Shown one piece after another: positions 51,471-61,456 of a stretch of DNA of 64,000 nt; position 1 is the first letter of the stretch, and the number at the start of each line of letters is the position of its first letter. The notes under the pieces are model-generated. The model did no database searches. It was not told the DNA's origin and saw nothing but the letters and a program-made list of their open reading frames with translations. Made by a program: the position numbers and the translations under genes. Origin of the DNA: JADCRZ01 sp031399065 (lineage in GTDB: Bacteria; Bacteroidota; Bacteroidia; Chitinophagales; Chitinophagaceae); NCBI GenBank assembly GCA_031399065.1, contig JANNOM010000050.1:1-64000 (forward strand). Reading direction: 5' to 3'.

Positions 51471-53465
51471 ATGATGAAGTATTATTTTTTTCCACTTTTG
51501 ATATTCGCCTGTACGAATGCGGTTGGCCAGAATGCTGATTCAGGACAGTTCATCATTCACCGGCATCTGAAAATTGTTGGTAAAGAAACGTATCAACTGA
51601 AGTCCATGGCCGATGGAACCCAAACCTATTCTATCGATTGTTTTTATGCAGACCGCGGAAAGGACGTACCGCTGAAAACAACGATGGTTCTGTCCGCTTC
51701 GGGCGAACCCATGCAGATGATTTCTAAAGGGTTTACTTCGAAGATGAGTCAGATCAATGATACTGTGACCATAAACCGGGACAGCCTGGTCATCAAAAAA
51801 GATTCCACTACCCTATCACATCCGAAACCTGCTAACATGTTCCCGGCAGATGGATATGCTCCGGCAACCATGCAGGGATTATTGGTAAAGTGGTGGATTA
51901 AAAATGGGAAGCCGTCACAGGTAAACGGGTTATTCGGCTCTGTCGAGATTCGGTTCTTAGGAGTAGACACTATCCAGTATGCCGGTGGAAATAAAATCCT
52001 GTCTGCCATCGGTATTAAAAATGTGATTTGGGGCTGGGAGTTTTTGTGGATAGACCAGCAGGGAGAACTCGTGGCGTTATGCACCATCAATGCAGGTCTG
52101 GATAAAATTGAATTTATCCGTCCTGATTACGAAGACCAGCTTAACTTTTTCGCACGTAAATCGGCTATATATGGTGTAGAACAGTATATCGCAAAAACAA
52201 AAGTACCGGTAAATCTTCCCTCCGCCATTATACACGGTGTACTGGTTGATATGGAAAAGGGAACAGAATTACCCGATGCTGCCATCATCATTATAAATGG
52301 TAAAATCAGTTGGACCGGTCCGACCAATCAGGCAGTCATACCTCCTAACGCAACGGTCATTGATGCAAAAGGAAGGCGAATGCTGCCTGGGCTTTGGGAC
52401 ATGCATGCGCACCTGAAACAGGTAGAATGGGGGCCGGCCTACATAGCAGCCGGTATTACAACAGCGCGGGATATGGCCAATGAATTTGACTTTATCAATA
52501 CTATGAAAAGCAGTATCGATGAGGGTAAAGGTGTTGGACCAACCATACTCCGGGCAGGTATTATCGATGGTCCCGGCGCTCTTGCTAACGGGATCAATAT
52601 TGCCGAAACGGCAGAACAGGGCGTGGCATTTGTGAAAAAATACAAGGCAGCCGGATTTGAGCAGGTTAAAATCTATAGTTCATTGCAACCCGCTGTTATC
52701 AAAGCAGTCTGTGATGAAGCCCATCGCCAGGGATTATCTGTTGCCGGTCATATTCCAAAAAGCATTACGACCATCCAGGGCGTCGAAATGGGCATCGATA
52801 TGATTGCGCATATTTCCTATCTCATGATGGCATTTGAAGCCGATTCCAGTTTCATGGTAAATCTTGATCTGCCAGTCAATCAAAAAGCATTACAAAAAAT
52901 ACTGGCTAATAAAACCGTTGTAGATCCAACGCTTGCTCTCTATGAACTAATATTCCACCCCTTACATCAATCCATGGAGACCATTGAGCCGGCTTTTAAT
53001 ACGCTCCCAGCCACATTACAGGGTGTTTTCACCAGTATGGGCCTCCCGTCCACAGAGGCCATCAGGAAAGTTCCGGTACTAAAGGGTTATCAAAAGCTCA
53101 TATTTCAGTTATACAAGGCAGGTGTTCCTATTGTTGCGGGCACAGACATGATTATACCCGGTTATAGTTTATACCGCGAACTTGAGTTATACGTCGCAGC
53201 CGGCCTTACACCCCTGGAAGCATTGCAGTGTGCTACAACAACGCCCGCATGGGTAATGGGGCTGTTATCCAGCACCGGCAGCCTGAAAAAAGGAAAAGAC
53301 GCAGACATCATTCTGGTTGATGGCAATCCACTGACCCAAATTAGCGACATAAGGAAAATCAGTCTCATTTTAAAAGCAGGCCGGTTATATGATCCGGCTG
53401 AATTACGTCGTATGATTGGATTTGGTTTGTCATCTCCCGCAACACAATTGAGCCGTTTGCATTAA
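51471..53465 (+). CDS. Exported amidohydrolase (prolidase/imidazolonepropionase-like)
   Basis: 664 residues with a signal peptide (ACTNAVGQ). The first ~230 residues are a beta-rich extension; then comes the amidohydrolase barrel: WDMHAHLKQ (His-x-His), QVKIYSSL (candidate carbamylated Lys), VAGHIPK, IAHISYL and VAGTDMI, followed by the HxH-type C-terminal KGKDADIILVDGNPL. This layout fits dinuclear-metal hydrolases of the Pro-dipeptidase/imidazolonepropionase group. It should act on a small peptide- or amide-like substrate in the periplasm. Between the DUF885 and aminopeptidase P genes. Confidence 0.88.
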   Translation: MMKYYFFPLLIFACTNAVGQNADSGQFIIHRHLKIVGKETYQLKSMADGTQTYSIDCFYADRGKDVPLKTTMVLSASGEPMQMISKGFTSKMSQINDTVTINRDSLVIKKDSTTLSHPKPANMFPADGYAPATMQGLLVKWWIKNGKPSQVNGLFGSVEIRFLGVDTIQYAGGNKILSAIGIKNVIWGWEFLWIDQQGELVALCTINAGLDKIEFIRPDYEDQLNFFARKSAIYGVEQYIAKTKVPVNLPSAIIHGVLVDMEKGTELPDAAIIIINGKISWTGPTNQAVIPPNATVIDAKGRRMLPGLWDMHAHLKQVEWGPAYIAAGITTARDMANEFDFINTMKSSIDEGKGVGPTILRAGIIDGPGALANGINIAETAEQGVAFVKKYKAAGFEQVKIYSSLQPAVIKAVCDEAHRQGLSVAGHIPKSITTIQGVEMGIDMIAHISYLMMAFEADSSFMVNLDLPVNQKALQKILANKTVVDPTLALYELIFHPLHQSMETIEPAFNTLPATLQGVFTSMGLPSTEAIRKVPVLKGYQKLIFQLYKAGVPIVAGTDMIIPGYSLYRELELYVAAGLTPLEALQCATTTPAWVMGLLSSTGSLKKGKDADIILVDGNPLTQISDIRKISLILKAGRLYDPAELRRMIGFGLSSPATQLSRLH

Positions 53466-53529
53466 ACGGAATTCAATAAAAGCCGGCGTTGGTATACTGC
53501 CTCATATTGATTTCCAACTTTATTAAAAA

Positions 53530-55155
53530 ATGAAGCTTATAACAAAACAAAACATCTTCGCAACCTTACTATGCTTAGCATCGGTAAATGCTTTTGCCCA
53601 GGTAGAAAGCATTGCCAGGAATTTGCCGAAAGATTACCTGTCACCCGCTTTCCATGAAGGTCGTAGGCAGGCACTCCGCAATTTGATGCCGGCGAATTCC
53701 GTAGCAGCAATATTTGCTTATCCGGAACGGGTTTTCTCTAATGATGTAAACTATATATACCATCCCAGTCCGGATCTGTATTATTTTTCAGGATATAACG
53801 AGCCTGATGCAATGTTGCTGATATTTAAAGAGATACAGGCTGATGGCGACAGTAGTTATAATGAGCTGTTTTTCGTACGCCGCCGCGATCCGCAGCAAGA
53901 GCAACGTACAGGCCGCCGGCTTGGTGTGGATGGGGTAAAAGCCTGGCTCGGTTTTAAAAGAGTTTATAACGGTGCGGACTTCGCCCAATATCCCATAGAC
54001 CTTAAAAAATTCAGAACGATACTGTATGAAGGGATCCCCGATGATGCCGGGGGCGGTGAAGCAGGAAGTTTAAAGGAATTATTTACTGCTTTTAAAGCTA
54101 AAGGGAATATTAAAGATACCGATAAAAAATTGCTGGACGATTTGAATCTGATAGCACAACGCGCCACACCTAAAAATCTCAACCGGCTTTTAAATCATCT
54201 CCAACCCCATCTCGAACTCGAATCCTATAAAAACAACGCCCTGATACAGGAATTGATCAACAAGCCCGACTCCATTACGTTAGCTGACGTAAAAGCAAAA
54301 ATCAATGCCAGCGCATCGGGGCCATTGCTTTATACAAAGTTTACTACAGACCTAAGGGGCGTTAAAACGCCTGAAGAATTGGTGCTGCTTAAAAAGTCTA
54401 TACAGATTTCCGGTATCGCGCATACCGAGGCCATGCGCGCCGTACAACCGCATACGAGTGAGCGGGAGCTGGAAGGGATTATGCTGTATGTACATAAAAA
54501 ATATGGTGCCGAAGGCGAGGGTTACCCACCTGTTGTAGGTGCCGGGGCCAATGGCTGTATTTTACACTATGGTGAAAACTCCGCAAGCAAGGTAGAAAAT
54601 CAATTGGTGCTGATGGATGTGGGTTCTGAGTATCATGGTTATTCTGCCGATATTACCCGAACGTTCCCGGCCAATGGCAGGTTTACCACCGAGCAAAAAG
54701 CCATATATCAGGCCGTTTATGATGCCCAGGAAGAAGTATTTAAAATGTGCAAAGAAGGTATACTATACAGTAGCCTGGACGTCAGGACCCGCGAAGTAAT
54801 CTCTTCACGGCTCATCCAGCTTGGATTAATTAAGGATGCCCGGGAACTGAGTCAATATTATCCGCATGGCGTATCGCACCATTTAGGTCTCGATGTGCAT
54901 GATAAGGGCGATTATAGCGGCTATTTAAAAGCAGGCATGGTAATTACCGTGGAGCCTGGAATTTATATTCCAGCCGGTAGTCCATGCGATAAAAAATGGT
55001 GGAATATTGGGGTGAGGATAGAAGACAATGTATTAATAGGGCAAACCAGAGGCACCATCCTGTCTACAGATGCTCCCCGCGAGTGGCAGGAGGTAGAAAA
55101 AACCATAGCTGAAAAAAGTATCTTCGACAGCGGCAGGTTCCCGGAACTAAGGTAA
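53530..55155 (+). CDS. Exported Xaa-Pro aminopeptidase (M24B)
   Basis: 541 residues with a signal peptide (SVNAFAQ). A creatinase-type N-terminal domain (to ~290) precedes the pita-bread catalytic domain: LMDVGSEYHGYSADITRTFP (two metal Asp), HGVSHHLGLDVHD (His), ITVEPGIYIP (Glu) and GVRIEDNVLI (Glu), the complete M24 metal site. It removes N-terminal residues before proline. Most aminopeptidases P are cytosolic; this one carries an export signal. Third gene of the exported hydrolase run. Confidence 0.93.
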   Translation: MKLITKQNIFATLLCLASVNAFAQVESIARNLPKDYLSPAFHEGRRQALRNLMPANSVAAIFAYPERVFSNDVNYIYHPSPDLYYFSGYNEPDAMLLIFKEIQADGDSSYNELFFVRRRDPQQEQRTGRRLGVDGVKAWLGFKRVYNGADFAQYPIDLKKFRTILYEGIPDDAGGGEAGSLKELFTAFKAKGNIKDTDKKLLDDLNLIAQRATPKNLNRLLNHLQPHLELESYKNNALIQELINKPDSITLADVKAKINASASGPLLYTKFTTDLRGVKTPEELVLLKKSIQISGIAHTEAMRAVQPHTSERELEGIMLYVHKKYGAEGEGYPPVVGAGANGCILHYGENSASKVENQLVLMDVGSEYHGYSADITRTFPANGRFTTEQKAIYQAVYDAQEEVFKMCKEGILYSSLDVRTREVISSRLIQLGLIKDARELSQYYPHGVSHHLGLDVHDKGDYSGYLKAGMVITVEPGIYIPAGSPCDKKWWNIGVRIEDNVLIGQTRGTILSTDAPREWQEVEKTIAEKSIFDSGRFPELR

Positions 55156-55311
55156 TGATCAGGGAGTTAAGCCAGTTATCCATTTGCAATGAGAAACGGT
55201 AACAGGTGTAAATTCCGATGGGATCCGGACTTGCACAGAAGGTATTGACGCAGAATATGTTATTGATACAAATTACAAAAACCTTCCGCTCTATTAAAAT
55301 ATCCCTTGCTT

Positions 55312-56088
55312 TTATTTACACGTATATTCCAGGTTACCCGTTTCAAAATACCGGCTATTCGCTGTCAATGTATAGCTCGTTACCTTTCCTTTCGCATCAA
55401 AATTAAATGCGTATTCTTCGGTGTCTGTTCCAAGAGGTCCTGAATGGCTTCTTTTGGATAATAGGTTTTTAGCATTAGGTTCTGTGAGAGCTTGATAGGA
55501 GTCGGGAGCACCAAGCAGCAATTTAGATTTATCAGTTAAATATTGATATGTTTCCACATAAGTGTCGTTCCCAGTAACTGACGTTTCGGAAATGACGTTG
55601 CCATCTTTATACATATAGTTTTTGGTGGTAACAATTGTATCAGGAACATCCGTATATATTGTTGTTCGGGTTGTCCTGGAAATATATCCGTCTGCACTGT
55701 ATTGAAATGTATGATTTTCAACAAATGGAACACGCGGATTTCTGGTAACGCCAGAAGTTACTTTCCCACCCGTCAGAGAATAGATAGTCGTATCATTACT
55801 TGTTGAGCCTGCTTCTCCTTCAATTACTGTAATTTTATTTGTCTCATATTTTACGCTTGTAACGTATATGGTATCCAGCCCGTCTGCTTCAAAAATAATC
55901 TCTTTTAGGATCCTGTATTGATTATCATAAGCAAACGTTGAGATGCCAGTGGTTAAAGTATTTTCTTTAAAAATAACTTTGCTGATTACACACATTTCGG
56001 AAGCTGGTTCGTCAATGCCTTTTTGACAAGAAGTAAATGTTAGAAGTAAGACAAAATAAGAAAGAAGGTGGGTAATAATTCGATTCAT
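55312..56088 (-). CDS. Lipoprotein with YD-like repeats
   Basis: 258 residues with a lipobox (LTFTSC, Cys21). The mature chain has repeated short units such as TFAYDNQYRIL, HTFQYSADGYISR, KNYMYKDGNVIS and YAFNFDAKGKVTSY, each Y-x-D/G-x-G-x-hydrophobic, as found in Bacteroidota lipoproteins of the DUF4595 type. It is probably anchored on the outer membrane. No enzymatic motif is visible. It faces the peptidase run tail to tail. Confidence 0.72.
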   Translation of the reverse strand: MNRIITHLLSYFVLLLTFTSCQKGIDEPASEMCVISKVIFKENTLTTGISTFAYDNQYRILKEIIFEADGLDTIYVTSVKYETNKITVIEGEAGSTSNDTTIYSLTGGKVTSGVTRNPRVPFVENHTFQYSADGYISRTTRTTIYTDVPDTIVTTKNYMYKDGNVISETSVTGNDTYVETYQYLTDKSKLLLGAPDSYQALTEPNAKNLLSKRSHSGPLGTDTEEYAFNFDAKGKVTSYTLTANSRYFETGNLEYTCK

Positions 56089-56348
56089 AAATATTCTATT
56101 TTCTACAAAGAAAGAGAATATTTAATGATTTACAAGCTTCCGGCCGATTACTTAAAGTCTTTATTATTTGTAGGATACGTAACGAGTGATTACGTAGTTG
56201 CTTCACGTGGCTGTTTCCATCGATGCTAACTATTTATTAAAAATTTCGCCTGTCTAATCCTAATACATGGGCAAATCGCAATCGGTTTTATGTTCTGAAA
56301 GTGCAGATAATAAACCGCCGTTGATACTGTCTTTCCCCGCTTAAACAG

Positions 56349-57980
56349 TTATCTCCTCACCAATTTAAATCGTTGTCTTTGACTTCCCTGTGTCACTTCA
56401 AGGAAATAAACACCTGCCGGTAAACGGCTGCCTAGTTGCAGTGTTCCATTCGCAGCTATATTCGTTCTTCTTTCCACTATTCTTCCCTGCATATCCGTCA
56501 ACCGAATGTTTAAACGCATATCACTGCTGCTATTCGTGGTGATAGTAAAATAGCTGTCCGATGGGTTAGGGGTGGCTTTTACCACTAACTTACCAGCAGT
56601 AGGCAACTGCAGCTCCTGCATCGCTTGTTGGAAAGATTGTTTTAAAATGTGGGAACTACCAACTTCGATGGGTGACAACCTGCTGCCCGGTACCGGAGCT
56701 TCTGATGTTCCATCCGGCTTCGTCCATCCAACTGATAAATAGTCGGAGCCGGTTGACTGCTTATGTAGCGTTTCAAAATAATAACGGGCACCTTTTACCA
56801 TTCTTATGGGTGCCGATTGCTGCGTTGGGAACCGGAACCAGTCCCTGAAGCCGACCGGTGTTTCATTGTAAGCCACCAGTGCCTTGTTAGCGGGGTTGGC
56901 ATCGGTACTTAAGAAGAGCCCGGCCTGGTCGTCGCCAGCTATGTAAAAAACGTAATTGCCCGTGATGGGTGCGCATATATAACCACTTAGTCTGGTACCA
57001 TAATTACTTCCGACACCGTTATATTCAAGGCTACCTAGTGGCACCGTAATGCCAGGATTACCGGGGTAAGCAGGATTGTTAAGAAGGTCCGCCACCTGCG
57101 TACCAGGGATGTTCACGTATCCTTCACCGGTAACAACCCCTACGGGCGTACAGCCAGTAACGGTGAGACGTACTGTGTCAGATACGGTACTATCACCACC
57201 GTTATCATAAGCTCTTGCCGTTAGGGTATAATTACCGGGTTCTATTTCGTTGCTGCTTACTAACCCATAGGGCGCAGTACTGTCTTCGAAAAATTTGATG
57301 CCATCATTATAAAATTCCACTTTGCTAATAAAGCCATCGGTATCGCTGGCAGTGGCTTCGACCGATACCAGGCTGCCGGCAGCAAAAGTGCTGTTGTTAA
57401 CAGGATTGGTAATGCTTACAACCGGCGGCTGATTGGGTGGTATAAGAACGGCAGTTTTTGTGCCTGAGTAAATGAAATCGCCTGTTAAACCCCTGTCCCC
57501 ATTTGCCGCATTACCGATATAGTAAAAAGTAACGGATTTTTGCGCGTTAGTTGGGTTAACAGGCGCAGTCCATTTAAGGTTATTATAAGTATACGTGTTG
57601 CCGGTTTCAAATACGGCCATAAAATGGCTTAATTCATCAACATTAGGTGAGGCATTAGGGTTTGAATCGGAAAAAGTACCTACTGATTGATTGTTAGCAT
57701 CTCTGGCTCCAATTGAAAACCCCCATCTGCCCCGGGTTGTCGGGTGAGCAATGGTAATACTGAAATTATAGTCCTGCCCTTCAACAAAGCCTCCGGCCGG
57801 TAGTCCGGAAGTTGATATGCTGCCACCGCCTGTATTAAAATTACTATGGCATTGAGCGCAGGTACTACCTTCTGCTCCCGTATAATTAAATGGCGGCTGG
57901 GAAGAATACTGAACACTGGCTTCACCAATAAAAAAAACCGTAATGCAAACAATAAGCGCGTAAACGTATTTCTTTTTCAA
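56349..57980 (-). CDS. T9SS-exported multidomain protein: CxxCH, anchor-type domain, Ig-like, PA14, sorting tail
   Basis: 543 residues. After a signal peptide comes CAQCH (residues 41-45), a heme-type CxxCH site, in a domain recalling the choice-of-anchor/Reelin-like proteins (NFSITIAHPTTRGRWGFSIGARD). Next, an Ig-like domain (NQPPVVSITNPVNNSTFAAG, TLTARAYDNGGDSTVSD) is followed by a PA14-like domain (GYICAPITGNYVFYIAGDDQAGLFLSTD...GARYYFETLHK), and the last ~75 residues are a T9SS sorting tail (FTITTNSSSDMRLNIRLTDM..). It is predicted to be a cell-surface protein that may carry heme and bind carbohydrate. The exact role is unknown. Confidence 0.82.
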   Translation of the reverse strand: MKKKYVYALIVCITVFFIGEASVQYSSQPPFNYTGAEGSTCAQCHSNFNTGGGSISTSGLPAGGFVEGQDYNFSITIAHPTTRGRWGFSIGARDANNQSVGTFSDSNPNASPNVDELSHFMAVFETGNTYTYNNLKWTAPVNPTNAQKSVTFYYIGNAANGDRGLTGDFIYSGTKTAVLIPPNQPPVVSITNPVNNSTFAAGSLVSVEATASDTDGFISKVEFYNDGIKFFEDSTAPYGLVSSNEIEPGNYTLTARAYDNGGDSTVSDTVRLTVTGCTPVGVVTGEGYVNIPGTQVADLLNNPAYPGNPGITVPLGSLEYNGVGSNYGTRLSGYICAPITGNYVFYIAGDDQAGLFLSTDANPANKALVAYNETPVGFRDWFRFPTQQSAPIRMVKGARYYFETLHKQSTGSDYLSVGWTKPDGTSEAPVPGSRLSPIEVGSSHILKQSFQQAMQELQLPTAGKLVVKATPNPSDSYFTITTNSSSDMRLNIRLTDMQGRIVERRTNIAANGTLQLGSRLPAGVYFLEVTQGSQRQRFKLVRR

Positions 57981-58146
57981 TTGAAGGTAATTAAGAGTTG
58001 AAGGAGATACTATGAAGTTGATAAAAACCTTCCTCTTTTCGATATAAATAATCTTATGAAATTATTAATTCGGGTAAACTCTCACTAAAAAATTTATAAT
58101 AGCTGTATCGATCAGGTTTAATTTGTATAAGAGAAATCTGATATAC

Positions 58147-58671
58147 TTATTCAAAAAGATACTTATCGATCTTCAGTTTATCTTTCCTGTGATAGCGGAG
58201 ATGCATCTCGATAAGTTCATACCACTCCTTTGCCAGTAAATAGCCAAAACCAGGATGACTCCTTTTACCATTGAATTTGGACGAATCTATTTTAGATGCG
58301 AGGTGATAGAATGTGTCTTTTAACTTTTTAAGTCTTTCCTTTATAATCATTTTATCAGAAGGCTGAACGGGTTCAATATTCTCTTCCGGTGGTATTTTTA
58401 TATTAACCGGCGGAAAATCTTTGATCAGTAAGGATATATGACCAATAAGATTTTTCCCTTTGTTTCGGTTGTCGTTATTTGAAAGACAAAGTTCGATTTG
58501 CTTTACATGAAAATTAAGTGTACTGCTTATAATATGTTCGTATACCTGACCTATAGACCATGTTGTGTCGTCTTGTTTTCTTATGAAATCTTCCTCAGAA
58601 TATTTATCAAGCTCTTTTTCCCAATCACTAACGTTGGCTTCAAATTTTTTATATATGCTGGCTGCTTTCAA
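58147..58671 (-). CDS. DinB-family protein
   Basis: 174 residues, the usual DinB/YfiT-like four-helix-bundle length. The start KFEANVSDWEKELDKYSEEDFIRKQDDTTWSIGQVYEHIISSTLNF has the metal-ligand His in EHII, and further His residues occur in MHLRYHRKD near the C-terminus, as in the family's three-His site. DinB-like proteins are metal-dependent and often act as thiol transferases; the substrate here is unknown. It stands alone. Confidence 0.85.
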   Translation of the reverse strand: MKAASIYKKFEANVSDWEKELDKYSEEDFIRKQDDTTWSIGQVYEHIISSTLNFHVKQIELCLSNNDNRNKGKNLIGHISLLIKDFPPVNIKIPPEENIEPVQPSDKMIIKERLKKLKDTFYHLASKIDSSKFNGKRSHPGFGYLLAKEWYELIEMHLRYHRKDKLKIDKYLFE

Positions 58672-58750
58672 AGTGGGTTTATTTTACCAATATTAAGAGT
58701 ATAATATTAACTGATTGTAAATACCCCGTTAATTTATTATTACGCATAGG

Positions 58751-59497
58751 CTATAAAACTACATGCTGCATACTGGCACCATCAACCAACAAATTGGCTC
58801 CTGAGATATAGCTTGATCTGGGGCTTGCTATAAAAACCACGCAATCAGCTATCTCCTCCGGTGTGGCGAGACGGCCCAGGCCATTTCCCATCACCGCGTT
58901 CCTGTATCCCTGTGGGTCTGCATTTTTCATATTATCCCAGAAACCACCTTTAAAATAAGTGTCCCCCGGAGAAATGGTATTAACCCTTATTCCTTCACGG
59001 GTTATTTCCAGGCTTAATGATTTCATATAATTTACTAACGCGGCCTTTACGGATGCGTACGATTTTGCTCCGGGAACACCCACGGACGCGGCTTTTGAAC
59101 TGATATAGGTAATGGAAGCGCAGGAAGATTTTCTCAGGTAAGGCAATACGGTTTCGACAGTATGGATCGTACCCAGAAGATCGACGGCCACACAATCATT
59201 CCATGAGGCAGACAATGCACTTGCGTTTAATATTACGATATCAATACCTCCCAGTTCCAGGGCAGCAATTTTCACCCATCTTTCCACTTCGCTTTTGTTT
59301 TTAATATCAGCTACATGTCCCGAATATTTGTTTCCAAATTTTATAAGCTCAGATAATGTTTTATCAATTTCATTTTTATTTCTTGCACAAATGGAAACAT
59401 TTGCTCCTTCAGAAGCAAAGGCAAGTGCAGTTGATTTTCCGATACCACGGGAACCTCCTGTTATCAATACATTAGCGCCTTTTAGTTTAAGATCCAT
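58751..59497 (-). CDS. Short-chain dehydrogenase/reductase
   Basis: 248 residues. GGSRGIGKS cofactor motif, NASALS (in place of NNAG), Ser in TYISS, SYASVK (Tyr and Lys) and a final VDGASM end. The NNAG motif is altered, but the catalytic triad is visible. It is 21 bp downstream of the NeuD-type gene on the same strand, so the two probably form an operon concerned with sugar or surface-polymer metabolism. Confidence 0.9.
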   Translation of the reverse strand: MDLKLKGANVLITGGSRGIGKSTALAFASEGANVSICARNKNEIDKTLSELIKFGNKYSGHVADIKNKSEVERWVKIAALELGGIDIVILNASALSASWNDCVAVDLLGTIHTVETVLPYLRKSSCASITYISSKAASVGVPGAKSYASVKAALVNYMKSLSLEITREGIRVNTISPGDTYFKGGFWDNMKNADPQGYRNAVMGNGLGRLATPEEIADCVVFIASPRSSYISGANLLVDGASMQHVVL

Positions 59498-59518
59498 TAG
59501 AGTTTATTTTCTATTATT

Positions 59519-60148
59519 TCATCCTTTCCTGAAAAACCTGATTTTTGAGGAAAGGCCGGATACTACCGCGTTATCCGCAATGTTTTTTGTTACGATTGAA
59601 CCCGCGGCAATTATTACGTTTTTTCCAATCTTCACATTAGGTTGTATGATGGCTCCCATCCCGACATAACAGTTTTCCCCGATTTCTACATTGGAAGCAA
59701 TAATAGCGGAAGGCCCAATGCAACAAAAGGGAGAAAGTGTGCATCCATGTCCAAAACTCGTATTCTTATTAATAATGCAACTTTTGCCAAAAGTAACATC
59801 TGGCTCAGTGCCTGCCTTGTACAATATAATTGAACCGGCGCCAATACTGGTGTAAGAGCTTATATAGGAAAGCTCCGTAATAAACGAAACAAGTTCTCCC
59901 CCCAGGTCAGTGAATTTTTGTATCAGTCTTTTCCTGCTTTCGATATCCCACACTGCTACAACAAATGATCTTGATATGCCAGTAAAATATGCCATAACTT
60001 CAGGGTCGGTCTTTAGAATATCGAAGTTTTCTTTTAAGCAGCGATAAGTCGTTTCCGTTTCGCTCCAGAATACAATATTCTTTGCTTTCATATAGATGAG
60101 ATCATCAAAAAGTTGTGCTGCTAAACCGCCTGCGCCTACTATAATCAT
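59519..60148 (-). CDS. NeuD-type sugar O-acyltransferase (left-handed beta-helix)
   Basis: 209 residues. A PglD_N-like Rossmann part (IIVGAGGLAAQLFDDL; residues 1-80) is followed by hexapeptide repeats (VTFGKSCIINKNTSFGHG, ASNVEIGENCYVGMGAIIQPNVKIGKNVIIAAGSIVTKNI) forming a left-handed beta-helix. This is the NeuD/PglD family that transfers acetyl groups to sialic-type or amino sugars. It likely modifies a surface glycan. Partner SDR directly downstream. Confidence 0.9.
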   Translation of the reverse strand: MIIVGAGGLAAQLFDDLIYMKAKNIVFWSETETTYRCLKENFDILKTDPEVMAYFTGISRSFVVAVWDIESRKRLIQKFTDLGGELVSFITELSYISSYTSIGAGSIILYKAGTEPDVTFGKSCIINKNTSFGHGCTLSPFCCIGPSAIIASNVEIGENCYVGMGAIIQPNVKIGKNVIIAAGSIVTKNIADNAVVSGLSSKIRFFRKG

Positions 60149-60474
60149 ACCTTTTATTGAGTTGATTTGGGTGATATGTCATTAATATCATTAGATCTGC
60201 AGTATACGGGGATATTGAAATGTAGGTAATTTACGTTTAAGAAGTGTCCGCAGGTCTAAAAAATAACGGAATAATAATTTACATAGCAGGAGGGCGGTAA
60301 ATTAGTTATGTTATTAGCCCGCATCCAGAGTATATTTCCGAGCGGCTTTCGCCGTTATGATGGCCCAATAGGATCGAGCTATATAAATCATTGTTTGAAC
60401 TCCCAACCGCGAGGGCAATCTCCAACTATAACAAATAACTCAGTTGAACAGTTGCTGACATCAGTATTCGATTT
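60149..60474. other. Intergenic region, nothing recognised
   Basis: About 325 bp. A plus-strand frame from 60308 is not protein-like and runs into the amidotransferase gene from the opposite strand. No RNA gene, repeat or terminator was clear. Confidence 0.4.
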
Positions 60475-61179
60475 TCAAAGACATGATAATCGATCCAATA
60501 TATCGAATAACTTTTCATTACCACCTATAAGATGACTCTTTCCCTGAAAGATAGTGCTTTCCGATTGAACAGATGTTGAAAGAGTGTAAAGGTCTTCTTT
60601 ACAGTTAAAGAGCATCGAGTGTAGACCGTCCTCGGTAAGTTCCAAATGAAATTGAAGACCCAGCACATTATTCCGATAAAGATAAGCCTGACAAGGAGTG
60701 ACTTCCGTATACGCTAAATGTACGGCACCAACAGGAAGATCAAATGTATCTCCATGCCAGTGTAAAACGGTAATAGGATTTTGCTTTTCGCCAAACAATA
60801 AATTATTCGTCGACAAATTAGCGCCATAAACGGGGAACCAGCCAATCTCCTTCTTTTGATTTGCATATACCTTTGCGCCCAAAGCTTCTGCCACTAACTG
60901 AGCGCCTAAACAAATGCCTACACAGGTTTTATTACATTCGATGGCTTTGCGGATAAATGCTTTTTCAGCTAATAGCCAGGGAAACTGGTCGACCTGGCAG
61001 GTTCCCATAGGGCCCCCCATGATGATAAGCCAATCAAATGCAGCAATATCCGGGAAGATGTAATTTTCATAAAATCTTGTATAAGAAATTGTATGGCCTT
61101 TTTGAGCAATCCACTGTTCAATACAACCCAGTCCTTCAAAAGGCACATGTTGTAGACAGTGAATGTTTAAATGATTCAT
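60475..61179 (-). CDS. Class I glutamine amidotransferase-like protein
   Basis: 234 residues from the ATG at 61179, preceded by AAGGAAG; an ATG 21 bp upstream lacks this site. GPMGTCQ, the nucleophile elbow GICLGAQLVAEALG (Cys) and LQFHLELTEDG (His and Glu) match the GATase1 family related to GMP synthase glutaminase domains. It probably releases ammonia from glutamine or cleaves gamma-glutamyl bonds in the cytosol. No synthetase partner is adjacent. It stands alone. Confidence 0.88.
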   Translation of the reverse strand: MNHLNIHCLQHVPFEGLGCIEQWIAQKGHTISYTRFYENYIFPDIAAFDWLIIMGGPMGTCQVDQFPWLLAEKAFIRKAIECNKTCVGICLGAQLVAEALGAKVYANQKKEIGWFPVYGANLSTNNLLFGEKQNPITVLHWHGDTFDLPVGAVHLAYTEVTPCQAYLYRNNVLGLQFHLELTEDGLHSMLFNCKEDLYTLSTSVQSESTIFQGKSHLIGGNEKLFDILDRLSCL

Positions 61180-61399
61180 GACTTCCTTTTTATACTGCAT
61201 CTATTACTTTAATCAGGTTATCGCCTTCTTAATTTACCCATTAATACTCTAAAAATATATATCCGCTATAAAATTATTGTAATAAAACATATAATCAATT
61301 TTTAACCAGAAGATTTTTATGGAACAGCAAGAAATATGAAAAAGCATATTTTAGAACAGAATGTAGTTCATCCTGCTATTTATTTTTTATACAATATTT

Positions 61400-61428
61400 T
61401 TTGTTGTTAGGATTCCTTACTATATTTG
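61400..61428 (+). promoter_or_regulatory. Consensus Bacteroidota promoter for the protoglobin operon
   Basis: TTTG (61400-61403), 17 nt, TATATTTG (61421-61428), the best match to the TTTG/TAnnTTTG consensus in the window. The ATG of the first protoglobin gene lies 28 bp further on. Confidence 0.75.
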
Positions 61429-61456
61429 TTTTATCATTTACAATAAAACATAAAAA

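Noticed and set aside
60308..60535. 75-aa plus-strand ORF
   Set aside because: Runs into the amidotransferase gene on the other strand and lacks protein-like composition.
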